Under the pieces are notes generated by a model that saw only the letters and a program-made list of their open reading frames with translations, was not told the origin of the DNA and searched no databases. From contig NC_017542.1 in the NCBI RefSeq assembly GCF_000237325.1, forward strand, positions 3,320,501 through 3,384,500: 64,000 bases of DNA, in the 5' to 3' direction. This stretch comes from Paenibacillus polymyxa M1. GTDB lineage: Bacteria; Bacillota; Bacilli; Paenibacillales; Paenibacillaceae. Shown one piece after another: positions 43,667 to 52,166 of the stretch. Both the position numbers and the translations under genes were made by a program. Within the stretch, counting starts at the first letter, position 1. Each line of letters opens with the position of its first letter.

Positions 43667-44137
43667 TTAGGGCTTTAATTTATCGAGCCAGGTTGTCGTA
43701 GCTTGCATGACTTCTTCACTGTAAGAGACGCGTTCTTTTGGAGGAATCGGCTTATCGCCTGTTTGCGGCATCATTTTGTCAAAGGCTCCACTGGAAAGCA
43801 AGATCAACGTCAGACTTGCGGCAACAACATAGTGAAACACAGGTTTTTCAAACCAGCGGCGTTTTTTGAATAAAACTTGATTTGGTTCCATTTCTATCTC
43901 GGGAAGAACCGCCATTACCTGATCTGTGAAGCGCTCCGTGTCCATCCAGGCAGAGTAATCTTTCAAGGTTGGCTCTAATTGCTCCAGTGCGACAAGATAT
44001 AGCATAAGCGCCTGTTCATCTTCCAATAAGAGCTTTTCCAGTCGGGTAGATTCCTCTATCGAACAAGCTCCTGAAATGTATGCATGCCAGTCATTCGTTT
44101 GCCCTTCCATCCACGGTCTATCCTGTTGGTCAGTCAT
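43667..44137 (-). CDS. Anti-sigma factor partner of the ECF sigma
   Basis: A 156-residue single-pass membrane protein. The ATG overlaps the sigma stop by ATGA and follows AGGAGGAGG. The N-terminal part is acidic-helical (about 1-100, WHAYISGACSIEESTRLEKL), one hydrophobic segment lies near 108-128 (YVVAASLTLILLSSGAF), and the tail is extracellular and polar. Position directly after an ECF sigma gene, size and topology are those of anti-sigma proteins that hold the sigma at the membrane. The zinc-binding HXXXCXXC motif is not present, so it would be a ZAS-negative type. Similarity to RsiW-like proteins is only general. Confidence 0.8.
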   Translation of the reverse strand: MTDQQDRPWMEGQTNDWHAYISGACSIEESTRLEKLLLEDEQALMLYLVALEQLEPTLKDYSAWMDTERFTDQVMAVLPEIEMEPNQVLFKKRRWFEKPVFHYVVAASLTLILLSSGAFDKMMPQTGDKPIPPKERVSYSEEVMQATTTWLDKLKP

Positions 44138-44682
44138 TGCCATTCCTCCTCCTTCCAGTGATTTCGAATCCATAGTCGTGCCCGGTAGAGTCTGGACTCT
44201 ACCGTTTTTAAAGCTACCTGCGTCTCTTCTGCAATTTGGTCGTAGGTTTTACCCTGCATATAGTAAGCTTGAATAATATCCCGATGCTGCTGGGGTAACT
44301 GGGCGATTTTTTGTGATAGTTCTACCGTTTGCTCTTCGCGAATGAGACGGGCCAGTACATCCTCATCCGGGGAAGGGAGCTGCACAAGGGATTGCGCCAC
44401 GTCTATAAGCTCTGCGGGCCGCCTATCTTGTTTACGTTTGATATCCAACGCTTTATGAAGCGCAATTCGGCTCAGCCACGTTTTAAACCCTTCGTTCCGG
44501 TACTGGGGGAGAGACTTGTACACCTGAACGAACGCCTCCTGCGCGGCATCCTCCGCTTCCTTGCTGTCATGCAGTACCGAATAAGCCACATGAAATACAT
44601 GCTTGCTGTACAGCTCTACGATCTCACGGAACGCCTGCCGATCACCAGACCGGATTCGTTCAATGATTCTCTCTATATCAAT
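44134..44682 (-). CDS. ECF-type sigma factor
   Basis: A 182-residue sigma factor. Region 2 (about 20-85) includes AEDAAQEAFVQVYKSLPQYR and TWLSRIALHKALDIKRKQ; region 4 (about 115-170) includes LPQQHRDIIQAYYMQGKTYD and TVESRLYRARLW. The most likely start is ATT 44682, which is in frame and follows GGGAAGGGGGAG with good spacing. No ATG, GTG or TTG is in frame between a terminator hairpin (44752-44792) and this point. Starts inside the hairpin (TTG 44775, GTG 44766) would place the coding sequence in a terminator. It probably regulates its own operon with the membrane genes downstream. Confidence 0.85.
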   Translation of the reverse strand: MDIERIIERIRSGDRQAFREIVELYSKHVFHVAYSVLHDSKEAEDAAQEAFVQVYKSLPQYRNEGFKTWLSRIALHKALDIKRKQDRRPAELIDVAQSLVQLPSPDEDVLARLIREEQTVELSQKIAQLPQQHRDIIQAYYMQGKTYDQIAEETQVALKTVESRLYRARLWIRNHWKEEEWQ

Positions 44683-44743
44683 GACGCTCTCCCCCTTCCC
44701 AATACTATAGACGCCAGGAATTTTTCTCCCCCTGCATATTTCG

Positions 44744-44792
44744 AAAAAAAAATTTAAAAAGGACACACCCTCCAAATCGGAAAGGTGTGTCC
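44744..44792 (-). terminator. Terminator ahead of the ECF sigma gene
   Basis: GGACACACC (44761-44769) and GGTGTGTCC (44784-44792) form a perfect 9-bp stem. On the minus strand TTTTTAAATTTTTTTTT follows. It ends the dnaD transcript and bars an upstream start for the sigma gene. Confidence 0.88.
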
Positions 44793-44935
44793 TCTATCAT
44801 TAAAGTCTACTTAATCACTTTAATTTTCTGCCCTTCATCTGCACAGGCGAAACTCCCCGGTTGTCCATGTATCGCCCTTTCAATGTGAAAGCCATAGTGC
44901 ATCAATTTACTACCTAAAAGGCTCAGTCTGCTACT

Positions 44936-45664
44936 TTAATTGCGACCGCCACCACGGAATCGCTGGGCATATTCTTTCGCATCCTGTGCATTACGGACCC
45001 GGTTTCGGCTCCATTCTAGCAAAATACGATCTATATACCGGAAATGTACCTTCCCAGCAAACACCGCTTCCTTCAAAGCCAGTAAAATCAGTTCCTCCGG
45101 ATACCGATCCTGATCCACCCAACTGCTGATCGTCTCGTACTCCATCGGTGATAATGGTCGTCCGAATTCTTTCTCAAAAATCGTAAATAAATTTCGTTCT
45201 TCTGTAATTGGGGATTCTGATAATCCATTCAGTAAATCGGGCTTCCCGGCAAACAAAATGTCATCTTCATCGCGCTGCTCCGAACGCTCGGCGATCATAC
45301 ATTCAGCCAGCTTGCGATACAGACCCGCCAAGTTATAACGTTCAAATTGGACGGATGAGCTGCGGTCTTCCACGGAATCTATTCGCAAAAACCCTTCTTT
45401 CATGAGCTTACTGAAATAAAGCGCGATTTCGTTTGCAGTGCATCCGATACGAGCCTGCAATTGCTCCCATGTCGGAAATTCATTACGTTCCGCTTGTTTA
45501 AATGCAAGTAACTGCATCAGTAGCAGCATTTCACCATCCGTCAGCCGAAGCGTCCGATAATGCTTGAGCAGAGCGTAGGGAATTTGAACCATTCCGGTTT
45601 CCATAGCATAGGCTACTCCCTCCGCCCATTCTGCCGCTGATGTCTTGTCGAATGATCCTGTCAT
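44936..45664 (-). CDS. dnaD: DNA replication initiation protein DnaD
   Basis: A 242-residue primosome protein that helps to load the replicative helicase. The N-terminal winged-helix region (about 25-110: YALLKHYRTLRLTDGEMLLL) and the C-terminal DnaB/DnaD domain (about 155-230: FTIFEKEFGRPLSPMEYETI, with the YRYIDRILLEW-type motif read here as FRYIDRILLEW) are both present. It starts four bases after the asnS stop on the same strand, as in Bacillus where asnS and dnaD are neighbours. In Bacillus nth follows; here an ECF operon does. The 150-bp gap after it holds the strong terminator. Confidence 0.93.
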   Translation of the reverse strand: MTGSFDKTSAAEWAEGVAYAMETGMVQIPYALLKHYRTLRLTDGEMLLLMQLLAFKQAERNEFPTWEQLQARIGCTANEIALYFSKLMKEGFLRIDSVEDRSSSVQFERYNLAGLYRKLAECMIAERSEQRDEDDILFAGKPDLLNGLSESPITEERNLFTIFEKEFGRPLSPMEYETISSWVDQDRYPEELILLALKEAVFAGKVHFRYIDRILLEWSRNRVRNAQDAKEYAQRFRGGGRN

Positions 45665-45667
45665 TGA

Positions 45668-46963
45668 TTATGGATACAAACGATACAGCATGCGTGGGAA
45701 CGGAATCGTTTCACGTACATGATCGAGTCCACAAATCCATGCTACTGTACGCTCCAGTCCCAATCCAAAGCCAGAATGCGGAACGGAACCATATGTGCGA
45801 AGATCCATATACCATTGATAGGCTTCACGTGCCAGGTTATGCTCGTTAAAACGTTCTTCCATCAATGCTGGATCATCAATCCGTTGGGAACCCCCGATAA
45901 TTTCGCCATAACCTTCAGGAGCGATCATATCAGCACACAGAACAACCTCTGGGCGGGCTGGGTCAGGTTTCATATAGAATGCTTTAATGTGAGTCGGCCA
46001 ATGCGTAATGAACACAGGCTTGTTATATCTTTCGGCAATAGCTGTTTCATGAGGAGCACCAAAGTCTTCCCCCCACGGGATATCGAATCCTTCACCTTGA
46101 AGGAAGGCAATCGCCTCATCGTACGTAATCCGTGGGAACTCGCCTTGAATTTGCTCCAGCTTCGAAACATCGCGTCCGATGGCTTCAAGCTCCTTCGCAC
46201 AATTTTTCAGAACTGACTGCACGATATGGCTTACAAACTGCTCCTGAACGCGCAAGGATTCTTCATGATCCACAAAAGCCATCTCAGGCTCGATCATCCA
46301 GAACTCAATCAGGTGACGACGTGTTTTGGACTTTTCCGCACGGAAGGTTGGACCAAAGGAATATACTTTACCCAGCGCCATTGCCGCAGCTTCCATGTAC
46401 AACTGTCCGCTTTGTGTCAAATAGGCATCTTCGTCAAAATATTTGATATGGAACAACTCTGTTGTGCCTTCTGCAGAAGAAGGAGTCAAAATAGGCGGGT
46501 CTACCTTCGTAAAACCGTTGCCGTTGAAAAATTCCTGTATAGCACGGATAATTTCCGCCCGTATGATCAGGACTGCACGTTGCTTGGCGGAACGCAGCCA
46601 CAAATGGCGATGATCCATCAGGAAATCTACACCGTGCTCTTTAGGGGTAATCGGGTAGTTTTCGGTCAAATGAATTATTTCTATACCTGTAACCGTTAAT
46701 TCATAGCCCGATTGACTGCGCGGCTCCTCACGCACGATTCCAGTTACATATAGGGAGCTTTCTTGAGTCAAGGATTTGGCATCATTCCAAATATCCTCAG
46801 ACACTTCGCTTTTTACGATAACCCCTTGAATATACCCGCTACCATCACGTAGTTGCAGGAACTGAATTTTACCGCTAGATCGCTTATTGTTTACCCAAGC
46901 GCCGATTGTAACCGTTTCCCCTACATGGCGGCCCACTTGGGCAATCGTACTTTTATTTGTCAT
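45668..46963 (-). CDS. asnS: Asparaginyl-tRNA synthetase
   Basis: A 431-residue class IIb synthetase. ATG 46963 follows AAGGAGAGAG and gives a normal N-terminus ([20 protein letters not shown]). The OB-fold anticodon domain (about 10-105) precedes the catalytic core with ERERL-like substitution in [40 protein letters not shown] (motif 2) and [17 protein letters not shown] (motif 3). It charges tRNA-Asn. A hairpin (46988-47022) lies directly before its ribosome site. I found no T-box signature upstream. Confidence 0.96.
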   Translation of the reverse strand: MTNKSTIAQVGRHVGETVTIGAWVNNKRSSGKIQFLQLRDGSGYIQGVIVKSEVSEDIWNDAKSLTQESSLYVTGIVREEPRSQSGYELTVTGIEIIHLTENYPITPKEHGVDFLMDHRHLWLRSAKQRAVLIIRAEIIRAIQEFFNGNGFTKVDPPILTPSSAEGTTELFHIKYFDEDAYLTQSGQLYMEAAAMALGKVYSFGPTFRAEKSKTRRHLIEFWMIEPEMAFVDHEESLRVQEQFVSHIVQSVLKNCAKELEAIGRDVSKLEQIQGEFPRITYDEAIAFLQGEGFDIPWGEDFGAPHETAIAERYNKPVFITHWPTHIKAFYMKPDPARPEVVLCADMIAPEGYGEIIGGSQRIDDPALMEERFNEHNLAREAYQWYMDLRTYGSVPHSGFGLGLERTVAWICGLDHVRETIPFPRMLYRLYP

Positions 46964-46987
46964 GACCGTCTCTCTCCTTGAACCGAA

Positions 46988-47022
46988 AATCAAACAGCCC
47001 TTCCCCTTGGGTCAGGCTGTTT
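46988..47022 (-). terminator. Hairpin between ackA and asnS
   Basis: AAACAGCC (46992-46999) pairs with GGCTGTTT (47015-47022), followed by a short T-rich tail on minus. A second inverted repeat (CATGTGG/CCACATG, about 47040-47067) lies upstream. Either the ackA terminator or an attenuator for asnS. Confidence 0.55.
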
Positions 47023-47095
47023 GCTCTCGCTGTTTGGTGCATGTGGTACTTAAACCATAGTTCCACATGTATAAAGTTTAAACTTAGGGACCGAA

Positions 47096-48292
47096 CTACT
47101 GAACCAGACGGAACGTGTCACGGGCAATTACCAGTTCTTCGTTTGTTGGAATGATCAGTACTTCTACCTTTGAATTTGCAGTTGTAATCCGACGAATCTC
47201 GCCAGAACGAATAGCATTCAATGATTCATCCAGCTCGATACCGAGGAATGTCAGTTGTTCCAACACTCTCTTACGCAGAACGATGGAGTTCTCGCCTACG
47301 CCTGCCGTAAATACAATTACGTCTACCCCGTTCATTGCGGCAGCATACGAACCAATATACTTGCGCAGACGGTATTCATACATTTCAAATGCCAATGTAG
47401 AATTAGCTTCGCCTTTTTCCATACCTTCAGTGATTTCACGCATATCACTGCTGATACCAGAAATAGCTAGAAGTCCACTATGCTTGTTCAGCATCGAATT
47501 GACCTCATTGACAGTCAATTCTTCTTTGTTCATGACATAAGGTACGATTGCTGGATCCAAATCACCACTACGAGTACCCATCATCAGTCCTTCCAGTGGA
47601 GTCATACCCATGGAAGTATCTACAGACAAACCGCCTTGAACTGCTGTTACACTACCACCATTACCGATATGGCAAGTGATAATCTTCAGGTCTTCCAAAG
47701 GACGGCCGACAAATTTGGCAGCTTCCTTACTTACAAAGTCATGGGAAGTGCCGTGTGCACCGTAACGACGTACCTTGTACTTATTGTACAACACTCTTGG
47801 TATGGCGTACATATAAGCTTTTTCTGGCATGGTTTGATGGAACGAAGTATCAAACACCACAACTTGTGGTACTTCTGGCATATTCAATTCAGCCGCTTTA
47901 ATCCCCATCATGGATGCGGGATTATGCAGTGGAGCCAGGTCGAACAAGCGACGGATTTCACTCTTCGCTTCAGGAGTTACGAGCGCTGACTGTTTGAAGA
48001 TTTCGCCTCCATGAACCACACGATGGCCCACAGCCTGAATTTCGCTAATACTGGAGATAACACCATGCTCTGCATCTGTGAGTGCATTCAGCACTTTACG
48101 GATGGCAGTAGTATGCTCCAAAATTTCGCTAACTTCAGTGTATTCTTCCTTATTGGTTGGTTTATGCGTCAGAATTGAGGAGTCCATACCGATACGCTCT
48201 ACCAATCCTTTTGCCAAAACGGACTCGTCCGTCATATCATACAATTGGTATTTCAGGGAAGAACTCCCTGCGTTGATTACGAGAATTTTCAT
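47096..48292 (-). CDS. ackA: Acetate kinase
   Basis: A 398-residue enzyme of the phosphotransacetylase/acetate-kinase route, making ATP from acetyl phosphate during fermentation. MKILVINAGSSSLKYQL at the N-terminus, VVFDTSFHQTMP, GAHGTSHDFV, CHIGNGGSVTAVQGG and GVGENS in the C-terminal half are all family hallmarks. The ATG overlaps the stop of the upstream dehydrogenase (ATGA), an unusual pairing that suggests co-expression. pta is not adjacent. Its activity would complement formate/H2 formation by the 14-25 kb module during anaerobic growth. Confidence 0.96.
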   Translation of the reverse strand: MKILVINAGSSSLKYQLYDMTDESVLAKGLVERIGMDSSILTHKPTNKEEYTEVSEILEHTTAIRKVLNALTDAEHGVISSISEIQAVGHRVVHGGEIFKQSALVTPEAKSEIRRLFDLAPLHNPASMMGIKAAELNMPEVPQVVVFDTSFHQTMPEKAYMYAIPRVLYNKYKVRRYGAHGTSHDFVSKEAAKFVGRPLEDLKIITCHIGNGGSVTAVQGGLSVDTSMGMTPLEGLMMGTRSGDLDPAIVPYVMNKEELTVNEVNSMLNKHSGLLAISGISSDMREITEGMEKGEANSTLAFEMYEYRLRKYIGSYAAAMNGVDVIVFTAGVGENSIVLRKRVLEQLTFLGIELDESLNAIRSGEIRRITTANSKVEVLIIPTNEELVIARDTFRLVQ

Positions 48293-49161
48293 ATCCGGTC
48301 ACCATCCTTGTCATACTTAAAGAAGCCTTCGCCCGATTTCACGCCCAGATTACCTGCACGCACCATTTTCTTCAGGACGATGGACGGACGGTATTTCAGT
48401 TCGCCAAATTCACGGAACATCCGCTCCAAAGCAGCCAAAACGGAATCCAGACCAAAGCGGTCAGCCATTTCCAAAGGACCGTTTTGGAAGTTGTAGCCGA
48501 TGCGCATAGCATCGTCAATGTCTTCCGCGGAAGCTACGCCCTCTTGAAGTACATGAGCTGCTTCGTTAATTAGCAGACAGATAATCCGGCTAGTTACAAA
48601 GCCAGGAGATTCATAAATCATGACTCCTTTTTTCTCCACGATTTCTTCCACGAACATTTTCGTGTTTTCAAAGGTATCGTCTGAAGTTTTCAAACCACGA
48701 ATAATTTCTACAAGATCAATACGGGATACTGGATAAATAAAGTGCATACCAATAACACGCTCTGGATACTTGGTCGAGCTGGCAAGCTCGGTCAGGCTCA
48801 GCGTGGATGTATTACTTGCAAGAATAATGTTGCTTGGACACACATGATCCAGCTCTTGGAAAACAACTTTCTTCTCGTCCAGATTCTCTGTAATGGTTTC
48901 AATGACCATATCACAGCTAGCGAGCTCCGCCAGATGGGATACTTTTTCAATGCGAGATAAAATCAGTTTTTTCTCTGCTTGGGTGATTGCCCACTTTTCC
49001 AGTTGCTTGTCTAGACTTGTTTCAATCATATTATAAGCGTAGTCTAGTTTCTCTGGTGTCTGCTCTACTAACAGCACATCGATTCCTTTGGACGCGAGCA
49101 TTTCAGAAATACCTTGTCCCATGGTGCCGCCGCCAATGACGCCGATTTTTTTAAATTGCAT
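48289..49161 (-). CDS. 3-Hydroxyacyl-CoA (3-hydroxybutyryl-CoA) dehydrogenase
   Basis: A 290-residue NAD-dependent dehydrogenase. ATG 49161 is chosen (AAGGGTGGAG upstream; the frame to 49227 adds an unsupported 22 residues). The Rossmann motif IGVIGGGTMGQGISEML starts at residue 6. ASNTSTLSLTELA, HFIYPVSRIDLVEIIRG with the catalytic histidine, and FVTSRI are conserved. Length and lack of a crotonase part place it with Hbd/MmgB. It could serve fatty-acid breakdown or butanoyl/2,3-butanediol-linked fermentation; the coupled ackA favours a fermentative setting, but that is inference. Confidence 0.9.
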   Translation of the reverse strand: MQFKKIGVIGGGTMGQGISEMLASKGIDVLLVEQTPEKLDYAYNMIETSLDKQLEKWAITQAEKKLILSRIEKVSHLAELASCDMVIETITENLDEKKVVFQELDHVCPSNIILASNTSTLSLTELASSTKYPERVIGMHFIYPVSRIDLVEIIRGLKTSDDTFENTKMFVEEIVEKKGVMIYESPGFVTSRIICLLINEAAHVLQEGVASAEDIDDAMRIGYNFQNGPLEMADRFGLDSVLAALERMFREFGELKYRPSIVLKKMVRAGNLGVKSGEGFFKYDKDGDRI

Positions 49162-49271
49162 GGTTCTTAACTCCACCCTTTCCTGGTCACTCTCATATAT
49201 TGTATCCTTCTTTGTCGAAAAATACATGTTTATGTCCCAATAGATAATAATATCTTAGCACGGACTAAAAG

Positions 49272-49306
49272 TAAAAAAAAATAACCAGCATAAAAAATTA
49301 TGCTGG
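49272..49306 (-). terminator. Terminator of the FtsH-like gene
   Basis: CCAGCATAA-AAAA-TTATGCTGG, a 9-bp perfect stem, with nine Ts after it on minus (A-run 49273-49281). It overlaps the stop codon of the protease gene. Confidence 0.88.
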
Positions 49307-50800
49307 TAATAAAGCATTTTCACTAAATTGACATCTAAATTGATCCCCAGACAGAGTTTCTTCCTTCATCAGAATGTCAAGAGAATTGTCGAACACAGGA
49401 CGATGCTTTTCCAGCAACTCCAAAGTCCGATTATGCAAGTCATTCATAATTTCGCCATTTTCCCGCATAAGTTCCTCTTTTGTAACCATTTCCATGTTAA
49501 TAATCCCAAGAGAAGTCAAACCGGAAGTCATCATCGTATGAACAATGTTCAGCGCCTGCTCAAAATCATTACTTGAGCCCGTACTTCGACCGCCATAGTA
49601 CATTTCTTCCGCAGTAGCCCCTGCGAGCGAGATCATAATCTGCTCCTCCAGGTACTGCTTGGTATATAAATAATGTTCTTGCTGTGGATTGTGACGCACG
49701 TAACCGAGCGCTTTCCCACGCGGGCTGAGCGCTACTTGACTTACGCTACCGGGACGGACGATTTCAGCCATAATAGCATGTCCCAGCTCGTGAATCGCTA
49801 CACGTTTTTTCTCTTCCAATGTTGATTCTCGGTCTGTTTTTTCACCCATCATCACCTTGTCAATCGCCATGGATAGATGACTCTGTGCAATCATTTGACG
49901 ATCCTGTCTCATTGCATAGATGGCCGCTTCATTCATGACGCTCTCCAACTGTGCACCGGAAAAACCGTAAGACTCCTCAGCGATTTTGTCCAAATTAGCA
50001 TCTTCCTGAATCGGTTTGTTTTTGGCATGAATTTTAAGGATATGAAGACGGCCCTTCTTATCAGGCAAGTCTACTTGAATATGGCGGTCAAAGCGTCCTG
50101 GACGCGTTAAGGCGCTGTCCAGCATTTCTTTACGGTTTGTTGCCGCAATAAGTAATATCCGCGGTGTATCTGCCGAATAAATGCCATCCATTTCTGTCAG
50201 CAGCTGATTCAAAGTCTGATCATATTCTCGTTGCTGTCCACCCTCACGCTTACCACCAATAACATCAATCTCGTCAATAAAAATAATTGCATTTTCTTTC
50301 TTTTCCTTGGCTGCACGAGTGCGAGCCTCCCGAAACAACTCACGGACACGACCTGCACCGACACCCACGTACATTTCAACAAATTCACTGCCTGAAGCTG
50401 CAACAAACACAGAATTGGTGTAGTGTGCAGCTGCTTTCGCCATCAGCGTTTTTCCTGTTCCCGGAGGGCCTGTAAGCAAAACGCCTTTCAATGGACGAAT
50501 ACCAAATTTGGAAATTTCATCATGACGATTCAAAAAATCCAAGGCTTCACGCAATTCCTGTTTAGCGCTTTCTTGTCCACCAATTTCCTCAAAAGTCAGC
50601 TTGTCCGGACCATTTTTTTTACGTTTGCGCTCTTGCCCAGCACCTACGGCCAAGCCGCCACGAGCATGCATGAGCATTAACAAGCCGCTGAGCATCACGC
50701 CCGCAACCAAAAGAGGGATAATATTCACCCCAATAAAAACGAGAAATATAATGGTCACCGGCACAATACCGATTAATATTTCCTTGATCCATCTAGGCAT
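49298..50800 (-). CDS. FtsH-like AAA+ metalloprotease, short form
   Basis: A 500-residue membrane-bound ATP-dependent zinc protease. ATG 50800 overlaps the stop of the upstream gene by eight bases. Two close hydrophobic segments (about 5-46) have almost no external domain between them, unlike classic FtsH with about 75 residues there. The AAA+ domain has Walker A GPPGTGKT, Walker B AIIFIDEID and the SRH ALTRPGRFDRHI. The M41 protease part has HELGH in IHELGHAIMAEIV and a third ligand region later. The housekeeping ftsH of about 650 residues should be elsewhere, so this is a paralogue. The upstream membrane gene may replace the missing external domain in trans. Confidence 0.9.
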   Translation of the reverse strand: MPRWIKEILIGIVPVTIIFLVFIGVNIIPLLVAGVMLSGLLMLMHARGGLAVGAGQERKRKKNGPDKLTFEEIGGQESAKQELREALDFLNRHDEISKFGIRPLKGVLLTGPPGTGKTLMAKAAAHYTNSVFVAASGSEFVEMYVGVGAGRVRELFREARTRAAKEKKENAIIFIDEIDVIGGKREGGQQREYDQTLNQLLTEMDGIYSADTPRILLIAATNRKEMLDSALTRPGRFDRHIQVDLPDKKGRLHILKIHAKNKPIQEDANLDKIAEESYGFSGAQLESVMNEAAIYAMRQDRQMIAQSHLSMAIDKVMMGEKTDRESTLEEKKRVAIHELGHAIMAEIVRPGSVSQVALSPRGKALGYVRHNPQQEHYLYTKQYLEEQIMISLAGATAEEMYYGGRSTGSSNDFEQALNIVHTMMTSGLTSLGIINMEMVTKEELMRENGEIMNDLHNRTLELLEKHRPVFDNSLDILMKEETLSGDQFRCQFSENALLPA

Positions 50801-51326
50801 TAGGCCATACCCCCATTTGCTGAGATTGACGTGGCAAAACGATAAACTTAGTCGCATTGCCTTCGCTGAGTCGGATATAGACATTGTTTGAATCCATATC
50901 GGTATCAGCCTTGATACCTGCTTTTTTCTTTTTCATCTGCTCAACTGTAGATGAAATTTGAGTATACTTTTTATTTTCCATCGCTTCGGCTACAGGAAAC
51001 ATAGCCTCAGACCACCATTGATTCAGTGCTGAATTGGAACGATCTGCGATATCCAGCTTAATGGTACGGCTGCCAATGATGGATTGCCCTTTTTGCTTAA
51101 CCACATCAACCAATCCGGCCACATCCGCCTGCGGTTTGAGATCTAGTTTCAATACGACCTGATCCTGTTTAATATCTATTTGAGCGCTTGTCACGCCTGG
51201 ATATTGAGATACCAGTTTTTCCAGAGGACTTTGCATTGTAACCTGACGGTAAATGAACCATCCCCCAAACATCAACAAGGCTGCCAAAACAGCCGCCACA
51301 ACAATAGGAACTGCACGCAATTTCAA
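50793..51326 (-). CDS. Single-pass membrane protein upstream of the FtsH-like protease
   Basis: A 177-residue protein. TTG 51326 is selected because AGGAGG lies seven bases before it; the longer frame from 51386 is poor. A hydrophobic segment (about 6-27, VPIVVAAVLAALLMFGGWFI) is followed by a soluble region of about 145 residues with mixed alpha/beta look and no cysteines or motifs I recognise. The stop overlaps the start of the FtsH-like gene, so the two are translationally coupled. A function as adaptor or substrate-binding part of the protease is reasonable but unproven. Confidence 0.75.
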   Translation of the reverse strand: MKLRAVPIVVAAVLAALLMFGGWFIYRQVTMQSPLEKLVSQYPGVTSAQIDIKQDQVVLKLDLKPQADVAGLVDVVKQKGQSIIGSRTIKLDIADRSNSALNQWWSEAMFPVAEAMENKKYTQISSTVEQMKKKKAGIKADTDMDSNNVYIRLSEGNATKFIVLPRQSQQMGVWPNA

Positions 51327-51500
51327 ACAACATCCTCCTCTCAAAATGTAAAACCCAGAAGAAACGGGACGAATGTCAACAAACAACCAAATTGCATGAT
51401 CTTATAGAGATCAGCAACTCATTTTTCTATCATTTTTGTCTATCACTTATAAAATATAGTATATCATAACGTGAATCTAATATCGAAGGCAATGTGTGGA

Positions 51501-51533
51501 GGAGTTGGAGTTGGAGTTGGAGTTGGGGTTGGG
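51501..51533 (+). repeat. Hexanucleotide tandem repeat (GGAGTT)
   Basis: Four perfect GGAGTT units (51501-51524) followed by one GGGGTT variant and GGG. No gene spans it; it lies between the membrane-protein gene and the kinase island. Confidence 0.85.
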
Positions 51534-51584
51534 CAAAATCATTGGTTATCGGTGAGGAGGGGGAGACACTGCGTGTAGGATTTA

Positions 51585-51603
51585 ATCTTATGATCGCTGT
51601 TGC
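51585..51603 (+). repeat. 19-bp repeat, left copy (inverted to 53758-53776)
   Basis: ATCTTATGATCGCTGTTGC is the exact reverse complement of 53758-53776. The two copies flank the three-gene kinase island about 2.2 kb apart. Confidence 0.9.
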
Positions 51604-51689
51604 CATGGGATTCTCTTGATAGTATAAAACATTTAAGGATTAGAATCCCATGGCAAAGGCGAACGCTCCGCTTCTTAAGATTCTAATCC
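51601..51689. repeat. Nested inverted repeats left of the kinase island
   Basis: TGCCATGGGATTCT (51601-51614) pairs perfectly with AGAATCCCATGGCA (51642-51655). GGATTAGAATC (51637-51647) also pairs with GATTCTAATCC (51679-51689). Alternative hairpins can form. The latter motif recurs in degraded form near 53803-53817 on the other side of the island. Confidence 0.8.
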
Positions 51690-51962
51690 TCCACTTCGCT
51701 ACTGCCTGCTATAAAGATGAATTTGCTTAAAGAGAGTAGTTAGTTTTTTCGGTAAATAAGTATGAGACTGAAATATGCAAAGCTGTTTTTTTAAGAAACT
51801 TCATACATAACCACAAGAAATACAGACCTAAAAAACAACCATTGAAGACCTACCTCAGAACCATTGCCCTGAATAATACACGCTTTCAATCAATTGGGTA
51901 GCATCCGCTTGTGCCCAGTCCGATATACTTGCTCTCTCGTAATTTGCTGATTCGTTGATTCA

Positions 51963-52166
51963 ATGATCACAACCGAAACAATACAACCTTGTCAAGGCGA
52001 TATCTACGATAATTTAACTACCGAATTGTTTCGTAAATACAAGGATAGAATTGGGTTGAAGCAGCTCTTCTTCTTCAATAGGATCATATCTATACCAACT
52101 CTCTCTGAGGGACATACACTAGAACTAGAATCAAATAGACCCACTTTGGAGGAGGAGGGATCATGA
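51963..52166 (+). CDS. Small hypothetical protein, first gene of the kinase island
   Basis: A 67-residue acidic protein (start MITTETIQPCQGDIYDNLTT). The stop overlaps the next ATG (ATGA), which favours a real coupled gene. But no good ribosome site lies before ATG 51963, so the true start may be elsewhere or translation weak. No motif is recognisable, and it has no membrane helix. In position it could be the small partner in a two- or three-part system with the kinase-like proteins. Lower confidence than its neighbours. Confidence 0.5.
   Translation: MITTETIQPCQGDIYDNLTTELFRKYKDRIGLKQLFFFNRIISIPTLSEGHTLELESNRPTLEEEGS

Noticed and set aside
46964..47095. T-box before asnS
   Set aside because: No AGGGTGGNACCGCG-like element; only simple hairpins are present.
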